In this document: piece by piece, positions 1-8,150 of the stretch
How positions within the stretch are numbered: position 1 is the first letter of the stretch
How the letters are laid out: each line of letters opens with the position of its first letter
Source of the DNA: Streptomyces sp. SID4985
Lineage (GTDB): Bacteria > Actinomycetota > Actinomycetes > Streptomycetales > Streptomycetaceae
NCBI RefSeq assembly: GCF_009863025.1
Contig: NZ_WWIR01000391.1
Coordinates: 1-39,599 of the forward strand
Direction: 5' to 3'
DNA length: 39,599 nucleotides
Made by a program: the position numbers and the translations under genes
Notes under the pieces: generated by a model
What the model saw: the letters and a program-made list of their open reading frames with translations, nothing else
The model's database searches: none
What the model was told of the DNA's origin: nothing

Positions 1-2
1 CG

Positions 3-647
3 GACGCGGCGGCGTTCGCGGACGCGCTGGAGCGGCTGGCGGACGGTTCCGGCGGCGGGCGCGGGCGGTGGCGCGGGCCACGCCGGGTGCGGGCCAGGTA
101 CGCCGTCGTGGCCGGGGCGGTGGCGCTGGGGGTGGCCGCCGGGGCGGTGGCCGTGGTGCTGCACCGGCCCGCCGCCGGGGACGCCGGGCCGGTGCGGGTG
201 CGGGACGCCTCGGGCCGGATCAGCGTCCAGGTGCCCGCCGGATGGGCGCGCGAGGTGCGCGACTCGGGCTGGAACCCGGCGGCGGTCGGGCTGCCGTCCG
301 GGCAGGAGCCGGGGCTGGTGGTGGCGGGCGACCTGGCGCGCTGGCCGGACCTGGACGCACCGGTGGACGGCGTGTTCGTCGGCGTGTCCGACCACGGGGA
401 CATGGCGGTGCGGGTGGCCGCGCTCACCCACACGGGGTGCCGTGACGCGGGCGCCCGTGCCTTCACCGGCGGCGGCTGGCGCGGCACGGTGCACACCTGG
501 GCGGACTGCCCGGACGGCGGCTCGGTGGCCGAGTCGGCGCTGCGCCCGGCGGACGGCGCGGACGAGCCGCAGGTGTACGTCCAGGTGCGCCGCCGGGGCG
601 GCGGGGACGCCACCGACGGCATCCTGCGCTCCCTGCGGGTCGGCTGA
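3..647 (+). CDS. C-terminal part of a probable Ser/Thr protein kinase (5' end outside window)
   Basis: The frame is open from the left edge and ends at 647. It begins with a short helical stretch (AFADALERLA) of the kind that closes the kinase domain in actinobacterial Ser/Thr kinases. A basic stop-transfer segment follows, then one hydrophobic helix (YAVVAGAVALGVAAGAVAVV, about residues 33-52 of the visible part) and about 150 residues of extracytoplasmic domain starting near VQVPAGWAREV. This tail type is common behind Streptomyces kinases and probably faces the outside as a sensor domain. No catalytic motif lies in the window, so the kinase assignment rests on the tail and topology. A membrane protein with an unknown N-terminal domain is the alternative. 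Confidence 0.6.
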   Translation, partial: DAAAFADALERLADGSGGGRGRWRGPRRVRARYAVVAGAVALGVAAGAVAVVLHRPAAGDAGPVRVRDASGRISVQVPAGWAREVRDSGWNPAAVGLPSGQEPGLVVAGDLARWPDLDAPVDGVFVGVSDHGDMAVRVAALTHTGCRDAGARAFTGGGWRGTVHTWADCPDGGSVAESALRPADGADEPQVYVQVRRRGGGDATDGILRSLRVG

Positions 648-814
648 CCGGGTACGCAGGCCCGACGGGGCACGAAAGTACCGGGAGCGGGAAAATACTC
701 TTCGCGCGCTCCGAACTTTTCCCCCGGTCCGCGCATCGGAGTGTGGTGATGGCGCACCCGGCGCCGGAGGCACGCGTACGGCGCGTGCCGCGACTACCAG
801 GAGTGTCGAGCGAC

Positions 815-1537
815 ATGGCGAACTCATCTCCCTCCGCGCGGCGCGGGGCCCTCATCGCGGGGTCGGTCGCCGTACTGGGTCTGCTGACCGCCTGCGGCGG
901 CCAGGGCGTCCGGGCCGAACCGGTGAAGACGGAGTCGGGCACGGCCGCGCCCGCGACCGAGCGCTCCCCGGGCGCCTCCCCGCCCGCGTCGGCGGCGACG
1001 GCCACACCGTCGGACCAGGCATCCGCCTCGGCCCACGAGTCCCAGCGCGGCGACGGCACGAAGGACGACGACGGCACCAAGGGCGACGCGACGAAGCCGG
1101 GCACGCGGCCCGCCGCGAACTCCCGCTGCCACACCTCCGAATTGCGCGCCTCGGTCGGCCGCAACGACCCGGGGGCCGGGCAGGAGAACTTCCCCGTCGT
1201 ACTCACCAACAAATCCGCCCGCACCTGCACGGTGCACGGCTATCCGGGAGCGGCCTTCGTCGACGCCTCGGGCAAGCAGCTCGGGCCCGACCCGAAGCGC
1301 TCCTCCGGCTCCGCGGTGACGGTCACGCTGCGGCCGGGGGCGAGCGCCTGGGCGGGGCTGACCTTCTCCAACCCCGAGATCAGCGGCGCCACCAAGGCAC
1401 AGCCCGCCGCCCTTGTGGTCACCCCGCCGGACGAGCGCGACTCGCTGAAGGTGGCGTGGTCGGCCGGGGCGGTGCCGGTCGGCGGCAACTCCTCCTCCGT
1501 GTTCCTGAGCGTGTTCCGGCCGGGCACCCAGCCCTGA
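815..1537 (+). CDS. DUF4232 domain lipoprotein
   Basis: Predicted 240-residue exported lipoprotein. The start ATG at 815 is chosen because it places a lipoprotein signal (RR, hydrophobic core, LTAC lipobox with Cys at about residue 27) at the N-terminus; an AGGAG lies about 12 nt upstream. An upstream in-frame start at 743 would bury the signal. A low-complexity Ser/Thr/Asp/Lys linker (about 30-105) precedes the DUF4232 fold, which opens at CHTSELRASVG, continues through PVVLTNKSARTCTVHGYPG and ends near VFLSVFRPG. Two conserved cysteines of the domain are present (CHT and CTV). DUF4232 proteins are abundant in Streptomyces and their function is unknown. The gene stands alone between the kinase and a permease. 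Confidence 0.85.
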   Translation: MANSSPSARRGALIAGSVAVLGLLTACGGQGVRAEPVKTESGTAAPATERSPGASPPASAATATPSDQASASAHESQRGDGTKDDDGTKGDATKPGTRPAANSRCHTSELRASVGRNDPGAGQENFPVVLTNKSARTCTVHGYPGAAFVDASGKQLGPDPKRSSGSAVTVTLRPGASAWAGLTFSNPEISGATKAQPAALVVTPPDERDSLKVAWSAGAVPVGGNSSSVFLSVFRPGTQP

Positions 1538-1590
1538 CCGGCGGGATCGGCCCCGACGGATGCGCGGTGCCCCGCGCGTGATCTGTTTTC

Positions 1591-2883
1591 ATGGGCGGGC
1601 ACCAACCACGTCCGACCCGGAGGAACACCCTGAACACCCCGCTCGCCGAGGCCCTGTCCGCCGTCCTGCTCGTGGCGGTGCTCGCCTGGGCGGTCGTACG
1701 GCCCTTCGGCCGCTCCGAGGCCGTCCTCGCGGTCCCCGCCGCCGGGCTCGCCATCGCCCTCGGCGTCATCTCGCCGGAGCACGCCCGCGAGGAGGTGGCG
1801 CGGCTCGGCCCGGTGGTCGGGTTCCTCGCGGCGGTGCTGGTGCTCGCCCACTTCTGCGACGTGGAGGGGCTGTTCCGGGCGTGCGGGGCGTGGATGGCGC
1901 GCTGGTCGCGGGGGCGCCCGGTGCGGCTGCTCACGGCGGTGTTCGCGCTGGCCTCGGTGATCACGGCCGTGCTCAGCCTGGACGCGACGATCGTGCTGCT
2001 GACCCCGGTGGTGTTCGCGACGGCCGCACGGACCGGCGTACGGCCGAAACCGCAGGTGTACGCCTGTACGCATCTGTCGAACACCGCCTCGCTGCTGCTG
2101 CCGGTGTCCAATCTGACGAACCTGCTGGCCTTCGCGGCGAGCGGGCTGAGCTTCACCCGGTTCGCGGCGCTGATGGCGCTGCCGTGGCTGGCCGCGATCG
2201 GGGTGGAGTACGTGGTGTTCCGGCGGTTCTTCGCCGGGGACCTGGCGGTCTCGGCGCCGGGTGCCGGGGAGACGGGCGAGGAGCCGCCGCTGCCGCTGTT
2301 CGCGCTGGTGACGGTGGGCTGCGCGCTGGCCGGGTTCGTGGTGGCGTCGGGGTTCGGTGTGGACCCGGCGTGGGTCGCGGCGGCGGGTGCGCTGGTGCTG
2401 GCCGGGCGGGCGCTGATCCGGCGGCAGGCGACCCCGCTGACGGTCGTACGGGCGGCGGCGCCCTCCTTCCTGTTGTTCGTGCTGGCGCTCGGAGTGGTGG
2501 TGCGCGCGGTGGTGGACAACGGGCTCGCGGACGCGCTGAAGCACGTACTGCCCGGCGGCACCGGCCTGCTCGCGCTGCTGGGCACCGCCGCGCTGGCCGC
2601 CGTCCTGGCGAACCTGATCAACAACCTCCCCGCCGTCCTCGTCCTGCTGCCGCTGGCGGCCCCGGCGGGTGCGGGCGCGGTGCTCGCCGTGCTCCTCGGG
2701 GTGAACATCGGCCCGAACCTCACCTACGCCGGTTCGCTCGCGACCCTGCTGTGGCGGCGGATCGTGCACCAACACGACCACGGGGTGGACCTCGGGGAGT
2801 TCACCCGGCTCGGTCTGATCGCCGTGCCCTCGGCGCTGGCCGTGTCGGTGGTGGCACTGTGGGGTGCGCTGCACCTGTTCTGA
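1591..2883 (+). CDS. SLC13 / ArsB-NhaD type ion transporter permease
   Basis: Polytopic membrane protein of up to 430 residues with about ten hydrophobic segments. It resembles the ArsB/NhaD/SLC13 permease superfamily: motifs include LSLDATIVLLTPVVFATA and SNTASLLLPVSNLTNLLAF in the first half, and LANLINNLPAVLVLLPLA and GVNIGPNLTYAGSLATLLW in the second. These form the family's inverted repeat with paired N-x-x-N helical hairpins. The substrate (arsenite, sodium/proton, dicarboxylate or other anion) cannot be told from sequence, and no ars genes adjoin. ATG 1591 has no ribosome site; an in-frame CTG at 1630 sits 6 nt after a perfect GGAGG and gives LNTPLAEAL, which may be the real start. The universal stress gene follows after about 50 nt, so the two may be co-transcribed. 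Confidence 0.85.
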   Translation: MGGHQPRPTRRNTLNTPLAEALSAVLLVAVLAWAVVRPFGRSEAVLAVPAAGLAIALGVISPEHAREEVARLGPVVGFLAAVLVLAHFCDVEGLFRACGAWMARWSRGRPVRLLTAVFALASVITAVLSLDATIVLLTPVVFATAARTGVRPKPQVYACTHLSNTASLLLPVSNLTNLLAFAASGLSFTRFAALMALPWLAAIGVEYVVFRRFFAGDLAVSAPGAGETGEEPPLPLFALVTVGCALAGFVVASGFGVDPAWVAAAGALVLAGRALIRRQATPLTVVRAAAPSFLLFVLALGVVVRAVVDNGLADALKHVLPGGTGLLALLGTAALAAVLANLINNLPAVLVLLPLAAPAGAGAVLAVLLGVNIGPNLTYAGSLATLLWRRIVHQHDHGVDLGEFTRLGLIAVPSALAVSVVALWGALHLF

Positions 2884-2936
2884 AGCCGCGGTGGTCCGGG
2901 GCACCGGCCGCCGTACGTCGAGAGGGGCCCGACCGG

Positions 2937-3419
2937 ATGCGTGTGATCGCCTGGCTCGTCGAGGGCACCTGGCCCGCCTGTGTGGACGCCGTACGGGAGC
3001 ACACCCCGGCCGGTGCCGAGGTGGTGCTGCTGCACGTGAGCGGGCCCGAGGTGCCCGGGGTGGCGCACGGGGCGTTCGCGGGGCTGCTCGGCCGGGGACG
3101 CAGGAACGATCCGGGCGATCTGATGGAGACGCTGAACGACGGCTCGGCGGCGGAGCTGCTCGCGGCGGCCGCCGAACGGCTCGGCCGCCCCTGCGTCCGC
3201 GAGGAGCGGTCCGGCCGGGTCGAGCGCGAGGTCGTCGCGGCGGCCGAGGGCGCCGATCTGCTGGTCCTCGCCCGCGACGGCGACCACACCCGGCTCGGCC
3301 CGCACAGCCTGGGCCCCGCCTCCCGCTTCACCGTGGACCACGCGCCCTGCCCGGTCCTGCTGGTCTGGCCGGACCGGGCGCCTTCCCTGCGGACCCTGCC
3401 GCCACCGCCGCCCCATTGA
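2937..3419 (+). CDS. Universal stress protein (UspA-like)
   Basis: A 160-residue single-domain protein with the Usp fold. It has a beta strand and short loop at MRVIAWLVEGTWPACVDAV, a central helix (SAAELLAAAAERLGRP), the strand-turn ADLLVLARDGDHTRLGPHSLGPASRF matching the family's nucleotide-loop region, and the conserved C-terminal strand HAPCPVLLVWP. The classic G-x2-G-x9-G-S/T loop is altered (GDHTRLGPHSLGPASRFTV), so ATP binding is uncertain. The ATG at 2937 follows an AGAGGGG ribosome site, about 50 nt after the permease stop, suggesting an operon. It ends convergent to the lectin/sigma fusion gene, 7 nt apart. Confidence 0.8.
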   Translation: MRVIAWLVEGTWPACVDAVREHTPAGAEVVLLHVSGPEVPGVAHGAFAGLLGRGRRNDPGDLMETLNDGSAAELLAAAAERLGRPCVREERSGRVEREVVAAAEGADLLVLARDGDHTRLGPHSLGPASRFTVDHAPCPVLLVWPDRAPSLRTLPPPPPH

Positions 3420-3426
3420 CGGCCGG

Positions 3427-5340
3427 TCAGCGGCGGTGACCTCCGTAGGAACCCCCGTAGGAGCCGCCGTACGAGCCCCCGTAGGAACCGTAGGACCCGC
3501 CGTGGTCCCAGTCGCCGTACTGGCCGTCCCGGAGACAGGCGTCCTGGTGGTCGGCGCAGCGGTAGGAGACGGGGAAGCCCTCCCGGGTGGGCCCCGGCTG
3601 CTCGGTGGGGGTGGTGCTGGGGGCGGGCCGTGCGCTCTGGGTGGGAGCCGGTGCGGCGGTCCGGGTGGGAGCGGTGGGCGCGCCGGTGGTGCCCTTGGCG
3701 GGCGGGGTGGTGCCGTCCCAGTTGACGGTCTGCATCTGCGGGTCGGTACGGCTCGTGTCCATCACCCAGCGCTGCGCCCCGGTGTCCTCGCGGTTCTTGA
3801 CGACCAGCGCGCCCGAGCCGTCGGTGGCGGCCGGGGTGAGGGCGAGGTCCTGGTCCCAGCGCGGGACGAGGACGCCCTGGAGGGTGAAGTCGTAGCGGAG
3901 GTTCTTCGCGGTGCGTCCGGTGGCCGAGCAGGGGGCGAGGCGGACCGAGTAGCCGAGGTGGGAGTCGAGGCAGAGGTCGGGGGCGGCGTCGCTGCGCAGC
4001 AGCCCGTTGGTCTCGTACGTCCAGCGCTGCGACGGTGCCGCGGAGCAGGCGGCCAGTGCGGTCTCGGCGCCCTCGACCGCGTCGCCGACGACACCGACGC
4101 AGTCGCCGGAGGCCACGTTGTGCAGCCTGCCGTGCAGGGCGCCCTCGCGGGTGCTCGCCCCGGCCCAGGACGGGCCCGGCGAGGGCGGCTGGGTGTCCGG
4201 TGCCTCGGAGGGGGTGGCGCCGTGGGCGCGGGCGGACTCGTCGCCGGAGCCGAACGCCGACCACAGCACCAGCGGGAGGACGACCAGGCCGCCGACGGTG
4301 GCGACGGCCATGCCGAGGTTGCGGCGGCGGGCGCGGCGCACGGCACGGTGCGCGGAGCGGACGGTCGCCCCGTGGGGCGTGATGTCCCGCTGCGCGGGCG
4401 GAAGTCCCGGGGCGGCGGGCGACGGGCCGAAGTCCTCGCCGCCCGTGAGCGCGGGAATGGCGGGCGCCTCCTCGGCGCGGTTGATACGGGCCTCGCGGTA
4501 CTCGGCGGCGGCCCAGCCGAGGACCGACTCCGCGAGCGCGAGCCCGAGCCCCTGCTTGAAGCGGGCGAGCTGCTCGGCGGTCTCCATGCAGTGGCGGCAG
4601 CCCTCGAGATGGGTCCGCAGATCGGGGTCCATGTCCATGGCGCCGCGCCGGAAGGTCACGTCCAGCATCCGCAGATAGCGCCCGCACTCGGGGTCGGCGG
4701 CCAGCTCGCGGTGGGTCTGGAGGCACTCCTCGCGCAACCGCTCGCGGGCACGGCGCAGTTCGATGAGGGTGTTCTCCTCGTCCAGGCCGAGGAGTTCGGC
4801 GGGGACGGAGAGGGGCTCGCCCTCGACCTCGGCGTGCCAGAGCACGGCGCGGTAGGACTGGGGCAGCCGCTGGAAGGCGCGGGACAGCAGCCGCCTGCCG
4901 GAGGACGGGAGCAGCCGGGCGGCGGCGCGCTCCGTGCTGCCGGGGACCGGGCGCAGCGCGGGGTGCAGCAGGTCCTGGCGGCCGTCGCCGTCCCACTCGG
5001 CGGCGACGCGGCGCACGGTGACCAGCAGATGGGGGCGCCAGGCGGCGGACGGTCCGGTCTGGCGCAGGGTCTCGCCGAAGAGCCGGGTGAAGGCGGCGGT
5101 GGTGAGCATCCCGGCCGCGCGCGGCCCGGCGGTGCACAGCCGGGCGTAGGCGTAGCCCGCGGCCCAGTGCCGGTCGAGGAGTTCGCCGACGGGGTGCAGC
5201 GCGGGCGCCGCTCCCGTCCAGTTCTTCAGCTCGGCACTGAGTTCCCGGTCCGATACCGGAGTCCGCCTGCCGTGCTCATAATCGACGGAATCCGGGGACT
5301 GGGGGAAATCAGGGAAATTCTCCGGTCCTTCGCCTTTCAC
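3427..5340 (-). CDS. Sigma-factor-like / zinc anti-sigma-like / membrane / ricin-lectin fusion protein
   Basis: 637 residues from GTG 5340, chosen because GGAGG lies 9 nt upstream; longer upstream reading has no ribosome site. Order of parts: sigma-70 region-2-like helices (about 55-115), region-4-like helix-turn-helix (RLPQSYRAVLWHAEVEGEP, about 145-208), a zinc anti-sigma-like motif (Cys219, then H244-x3-C248-x2-C251), an Arg-rich stop segment, one membrane helix (about 342-364), an external ricin-type beta-trefoil with QRW motifs near 438 and 523, a Pro/Thr linker (about 540-590) with a Cys pair at 595/602, and a C-terminal run of GGSY repeats (about 614-634). The cytoplasmic half would bind core polymerase or DNA; the external lectin would bind glycan. 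Ricin-domain proteins with sigma-like heads occur in Streptomyces but I know of no assigned function. It could equally be a degenerate, non-transcribing sensor. Confidence 0.75.
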   Translation of the reverse strand: MKGEGPENFPDFPQSPDSVDYEHGRRTPVSDRELSAELKNWTGAAPALHPVGELLDRHWAAGYAYARLCTAGPRAAGMLTTAAFTRLFGETLRQTGPSAAWRPHLLVTVRRVAAEWDGDGRQDLLHPALRPVPGSTERAAARLLPSSGRRLLSRAFQRLPQSYRAVLWHAEVEGEPLSVPAELLGLDEENTLIELRRARERLREECLQTHRELAADPECGRYLRMLDVTFRRGAMDMDPDLRTHLEGCRHCMETAEQLARFKQGLGLALAESVLGWAAAEYREARINRAEEAPAIPALTGGEDFGPSPAAPGLPPAQRDITPHGATVRSAHRAVRRARRRNLGMAVATVGGLVVLPLVLWSAFGSGDESARAHGATPSEAPDTQPPSPGPSWAGASTREGALHGRLHNVASGDCVGVVGDAVEGAETALAACSAAPSQRWTYETNGLLRSDAAPDLCLDSHLGYSVRLAPCSATGRTAKNLRYDFTLQGVLVPRWDQDLALTPAATDGSGALVVKNREDTGAQRWVMDTSRTDPQMQTVNWDGTTPPAKGTTGAPTAPTRTAAPAPTQSARPAPSTTPTEQPGPTREGFPVSYRCADHQDACLRDGQYGDWDHGGSYGSYGGSYGGSYGGSYGGHRR

Positions 5341-5657
5341 TACCGTATTCCTCCAGACCCGACACGGAATCGGCCCATACCGACGGCAGGACCCCGAACG
5401 CGACAGCCCCAACGCCCGCCTGGGGAAGCTCATTTGAGACAGGGGGGACGCACCGGAGCGGACCGGCGCTCGCGGCGGAAAAACAATTGTCCGGGCGCCG
5501 GCAGCGCACACTTTCGCACAGGCCGGCGGCACGGAACAAGAGATCTCCCGTTCGCGGGCATGGAAAACGGAACAGGCGAGAAGGAAGATGATCACTGACC
5601 GGGATTCAATCCCCGGGAATCCTGTTGATCACTCAAGGAAAAAATAGGCGGCGGAAA
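5341..5657. other. Intergenic region with repeat element, promoter of the sigma/lectin gene expected here
   Basis: 317 nt without a convincing gene, less GC-rich than its surroundings. TGATCAC occurs twice (5589-5595 and 5626-5632) flanking an inverted repeat GGATTC / GAATCC (5602-5607 and 5615-5622 region). The minus-strand gene starting at 5340 must be transcribed from here. I could not pick a convincing -35/-10 pair. Open reading on both strands lacks ribosome sites and typical codon use. Confidence 0.45.
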
Positions 5658-6626
5658 TCAGTGCCCGCTCACCGCGCGCGGGGTGTACGGCCGCTCCAGC
5701 TCCTCGGCCTCCTCGTCGGTCAGCTCCAGCCGCACGGCGGCCACCGCGTCCTCCAGATGTCCGGGCCGCGACACCCCGACGATCGGCGCCGCCACCGTGT
5801 CCTGACGCAGCAGCCAGGCCAGCGCCACCTGGGCGCGCGGCACACCCCGCGCCTCGGCGACCCGGGTCACCGCCTCCACGATCTCCCGGTCGCTCTCCAG
5901 ATACAGCCGGCTGCCGAAGTCGTCGCCCGCGCTGCGTCCGGTGACGGTGCCCCAGTCACGGGTGAGCCGCCCGCGCGCCAGCGGGCTCCACGGCAGCACG
6001 CCGACCCCCTGGTCCGCGCAGAACGGCAGCATCTCCCGCTCCTCCTCGCGGTAGAGGAGGTTGTAGTGGTTCTGCATGGACACGAACCGGGTCCAGCCGT
6101 TCAGCTCGGCCGTGTACTGCGCCTTGGCGAACTCCCACGCGTACATCGAACTCGCCCCGAGATAGCGGACCTTGCCCGCCTTCACCAGGTCGTGCAGGGC
6201 CTCCATCGTCTCCTCGACGGGGGTCTCGTGGTCGTAGCGGTGGATCTGGTAGAGGTCGACGTAGTCGGTGCCGAGCCTGCGCAGGCTGTGGTCGATCTCG
6301 GACATGATCGCCTTGCGGGACAGGCCCCCGCCGTTGGGCCCGGGGCGCATCCGGCCGTGCACCTTCGTGGCGAGCACGATCTCGTCGCGGTGCCCGTAGT
6401 CCCGCAGGGCCTGGCCGACGATCTCCTCGCTGGTGCCGTCGGAGTAGACGTTGGCGGTGTCGAAGAAGTTGACCCCCGCCTCCAGCGCCTGCCGGATCAG
6501 CGGCCGGGCCGCCTCCTCGTCGAGCGTCCACTCGTGGACGCCCCGGTCGGGCTCGCCGTAGGTCATGCAGCCCAGACAGATCCGCGAGACGTCCAGGCCC
6601 GTGGAACCCAGCTTCACATACCGCAT
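5658..6626 (-). CDS. Aldo/keto reductase
   Basis: 322-residue NADPH-dependent oxidoreductase of the AKR superfamily, (beta/alpha)8 barrel, cytosolic. Visible catalytic residues: Asp and Tyr in NFFDTANVYSDG, Lys in ATKVHGR, and His in YQIHRYDHETP. The cofactor end (PWSPLARGRLTRDW, then ALAWLLRQD and PIVGVSRPGHLEDAV) is intact. The sequence opens MRYVKLGSTGLDVSRICLG, typical of the AKR group that includes YajO-like and general stress protein 69-like enzymes. ATG 6626 is preceded by an AGGAG 9 nt upstream. Divergent from the GH114-type gene. Substrate unknown. Confidence 0.93.
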   Translation of the reverse strand: MRYVKLGSTGLDVSRICLGCMTYGEPDRGVHEWTLDEEAARPLIRQALEAGVNFFDTANVYSDGTSEEIVGQALRDYGHRDEIVLATKVHGRMRPGPNGGGLSRKAIMSEIDHSLRRLGTDYVDLYQIHRYDHETPVEETMEALHDLVKAGKVRYLGASSMYAWEFAKAQYTAELNGWTRFVSMQNHYNLLYREEEREMLPFCADQGVGVLPWSPLARGRLTRDWGTVTGRSAGDDFGSRLYLESDREIVEAVTRVAEARGVPRAQVALAWLLRQDTVAAPIVGVSRPGHLEDAVAAVRLELTDEEAEELERPYTPRAVSGH

Positions 6627-6692
6627 CGTTGCCGCTCCTGCCGTCGGGGAGGTGCTGTCACCGCGAGGGTACGTCGGCCTGGTCAGGGCGAG

Positions 6693-6722
6693 TTGACGCA
6701 CGCGGCGCGCGGCCGGTTGGAT
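6693..6722 (+). promoter_or_regulatory. Possible promoter of the GH114-type gene
   Basis: TTGACG at 6693-6698 and TTGGAT at 6717-6722 are 18 nt apart, ahead of the GTG at 6779. The -35 is good and the -10 is weak. Confidence 0.3.
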
Positions 6723-6778
6723 CACGACAGTGCCGTACGGCGGTCCCACCGCCCCACCCGAGAACCGAGGGAGCGGAC

Positions 6779-7579
6779 GTGGCCCGCCAGGCTGTCCCGC
6801 GCGCCGCCGCCGCGCTGCTCGCCCTCGCCGTCGCCCTGACCGGCTGCGGATCGGGGCAGAAAGCGGACGGGGTGCGACTCCCGCCGCGCCACGCCGGGTT
6901 CGACTACCAGATCGGCGGCGCCTACCCGCCGCCCGCCGGAGTCCGGATCGTCACCCGCGACCGCTCCGACTCCCCCGCCCCCGGCCACTACAACGTCTGC
7001 TATGTCAACGCCTTCCAGGCCCAGCCCGACGAACGCGCCGACTGGCCCGCCGACCTGCTGCTGCGCGACGCGGACGGCCGCACGGTGATCGACGAGGACT
7101 GGGACGAACCCCTCCTCGACCTGCGCACCCCCGCCAAGCGGGAGCGGGTCGCGCGCCGGGTGAACGGCTGGATCGACGGCTGCGCCCGGAAAGGCTTCGA
7201 CGCCGTCGAGCCCGACAACTACGACAGCTACACCCGCTCCCACCGTCTGCTCACCGCCGCCGACGCGGTCGCGTACATGCGCCTGCTGACCCGGCACGCG
7301 CACACCCGCCGGCTGGCCGTCGGCCAGAAGAACACCGCCGAGCTGACCGGGCGCCGGGAAGCGGCCGGGCTGGACTTCGCGGTGACGGAGGAGTGCGGGC
7401 AGTACGACGAGTGCGGGGTGTACGCGAAGGCGTACGACGACCGGGTGCTGGACGTCGAGTACACCGACGCGGGCCTGCGCAAGGCGCTGGCGCGCTGGGG
7501 CGGCAGACTGGGCATCGTCCGCCGGGACCTGCAGGTCTCCACGCCCGGCGATCCGGGGTACGTCCGCCGGACCCGCTGA
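6779..7579 (+). CDS. GH114-type (endo-alpha-1,4-polygalactosaminidase-like) lipoprotein
   Basis: 266 residues. GTG 6779 is chosen because a GAGGGAG ribosome site precedes it and it gives a lipoprotein signal peptide (ARQAVPRAAAALLALAVALTGC, Cys near residue 23). The mature part follows the GH114 TIM-barrel pattern: FDYQIGGAY near the start, YNVCYVNAFQ, DWDEPLLDLR, GCARKGFDAVEPDNYDSY (family acidic residues after strand 4), GQKNTAEL, and AVTEECGQYDECGVY. GH114 enzymes cleave galactosamine-rich polymers; many homologues are uncharacterised. As a lipoprotein it would act on the outer face of the membrane or cell wall. Its stop is one base from the convergent flavoprotein gene. Confidence 0.85.
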   Translation: MARQAVPRAAAALLALAVALTGCGSGQKADGVRLPPRHAGFDYQIGGAYPPPAGVRIVTRDRSDSPAPGHYNVCYVNAFQAQPDERADWPADLLLRDADGRTVIDEDWDEPLLDLRTPAKRERVARRVNGWIDGCARKGFDAVEPDNYDSYTRSHRLLTAADAVAYMRLLTRHAHTRRLAVGQKNTAELTGRREAAGLDFAVTEECGQYDECGVYAKAYDDRVLDVEYTDAGLRKALARWGGRLGIVRRDLQVSTPGDPGYVRRTR

Positions 7580-7580
7580 C

Positions 7581-8096
7581 TCAGCGGGGCGGCGACTCCA
7601 GCAGGTCGAGGGCCGACTCCCAGGGGAAGCCGCCGTCCCCGCCGCCCTCCCCGAACCGGACGCCGAGCCCGGTCAGCCGCGCCACGCTCTCCCCGTAGGC
7701 GGGGTGGGCGGCCAGCGCCTCGCCGACGCGGGGCAGCACCACGATCGGCACGCCGAGACCGAGTGCCTCGCACAGGGTGCCGACTGCCAGGGTGTCGGCG
7801 ATCCCGGCCGCCCATTTGTTGACGGTGTTGAAGGTCGCGGGCGCCACCACGACCGCGTCCGGCGGTGGGAAGGGGCGCGGGTCGCGCGGGGTGCGCCAGG
7901 CGGACCGCACGGTGCGGCCGGTCAGCCGTTCGGCGGCGGCCAGGTCGAAGAAGCCGTTGGTCGCCGCCGGGGTGGCGATGACGCCCACCTCCCAGCCCCG
8001 GTCCCGCGCGGCCGCGATCAGGGTGCCGACGCCGTCGGCGATCCCGGCCGCGCAGACGACGACGTAGAGGAACGGCTTGCCGGTGCGGTCGGTCAT
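7581..8096 (-). CDS. HFCD-family flavoprotein (phosphopantothenoylcysteine decarboxylase-like)
   Basis: 171-residue protein with the HFCD flavoprotein fold: an N-terminal strand-turn (FLYVVVCAAGIADGVGTL), TPAATNGFF, and the flavin-binding signature VAPATFNTVNKWAAGIADTLAVG (about 93-115). The family's usual active-site His near the first helix is not obvious (CAAGIADG replaces the common G-x-I-A pattern), so coenzyme A synthesis is unlikely to be its job; a stand-alone flavin-dependent decarboxylase or dehydrogenase is more plausible. ATG 8096 has AGGG upstream. It lies 54 nt after the ferredoxin gene on the same strand and may be co-transcribed with the P450-ferredoxin pair. Confidence 0.8.
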   Translation of the reverse strand: MTDRTGKPFLYVVVCAAGIADGVGTLIAAARDRGWEVGVIATPAATNGFFDLAAAERLTGRTVRSAWRTPRDPRPFPPPDAVVVAPATFNTVNKWAAGIADTLAVGTLCEALGLGVPIVVLPRVGEALAAHPAYGESVARLTGLGVRFGEGGGDGGFPWESALDLLESPPR

Positions 8097-8150
8097 CCGG
8101 GCACCCTACCGGGACCGTTGACCCGCACCGGCGGCCGTACTCGGTCGTAC

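Noticed and set aside
463-1230. Minus-strand open frame opposite the kinase tail and DUF4232 gene
   Set aside because: No domain or ribosome site; typical antisense open frame of GC-rich DNA.
3436-5598. 720-residue plus-strand frame opposite the lectin gene
   Set aside because: Gly/Ala/Val/Arg-biased with no domain; the minus frame has clear sigma and ricin motifs.
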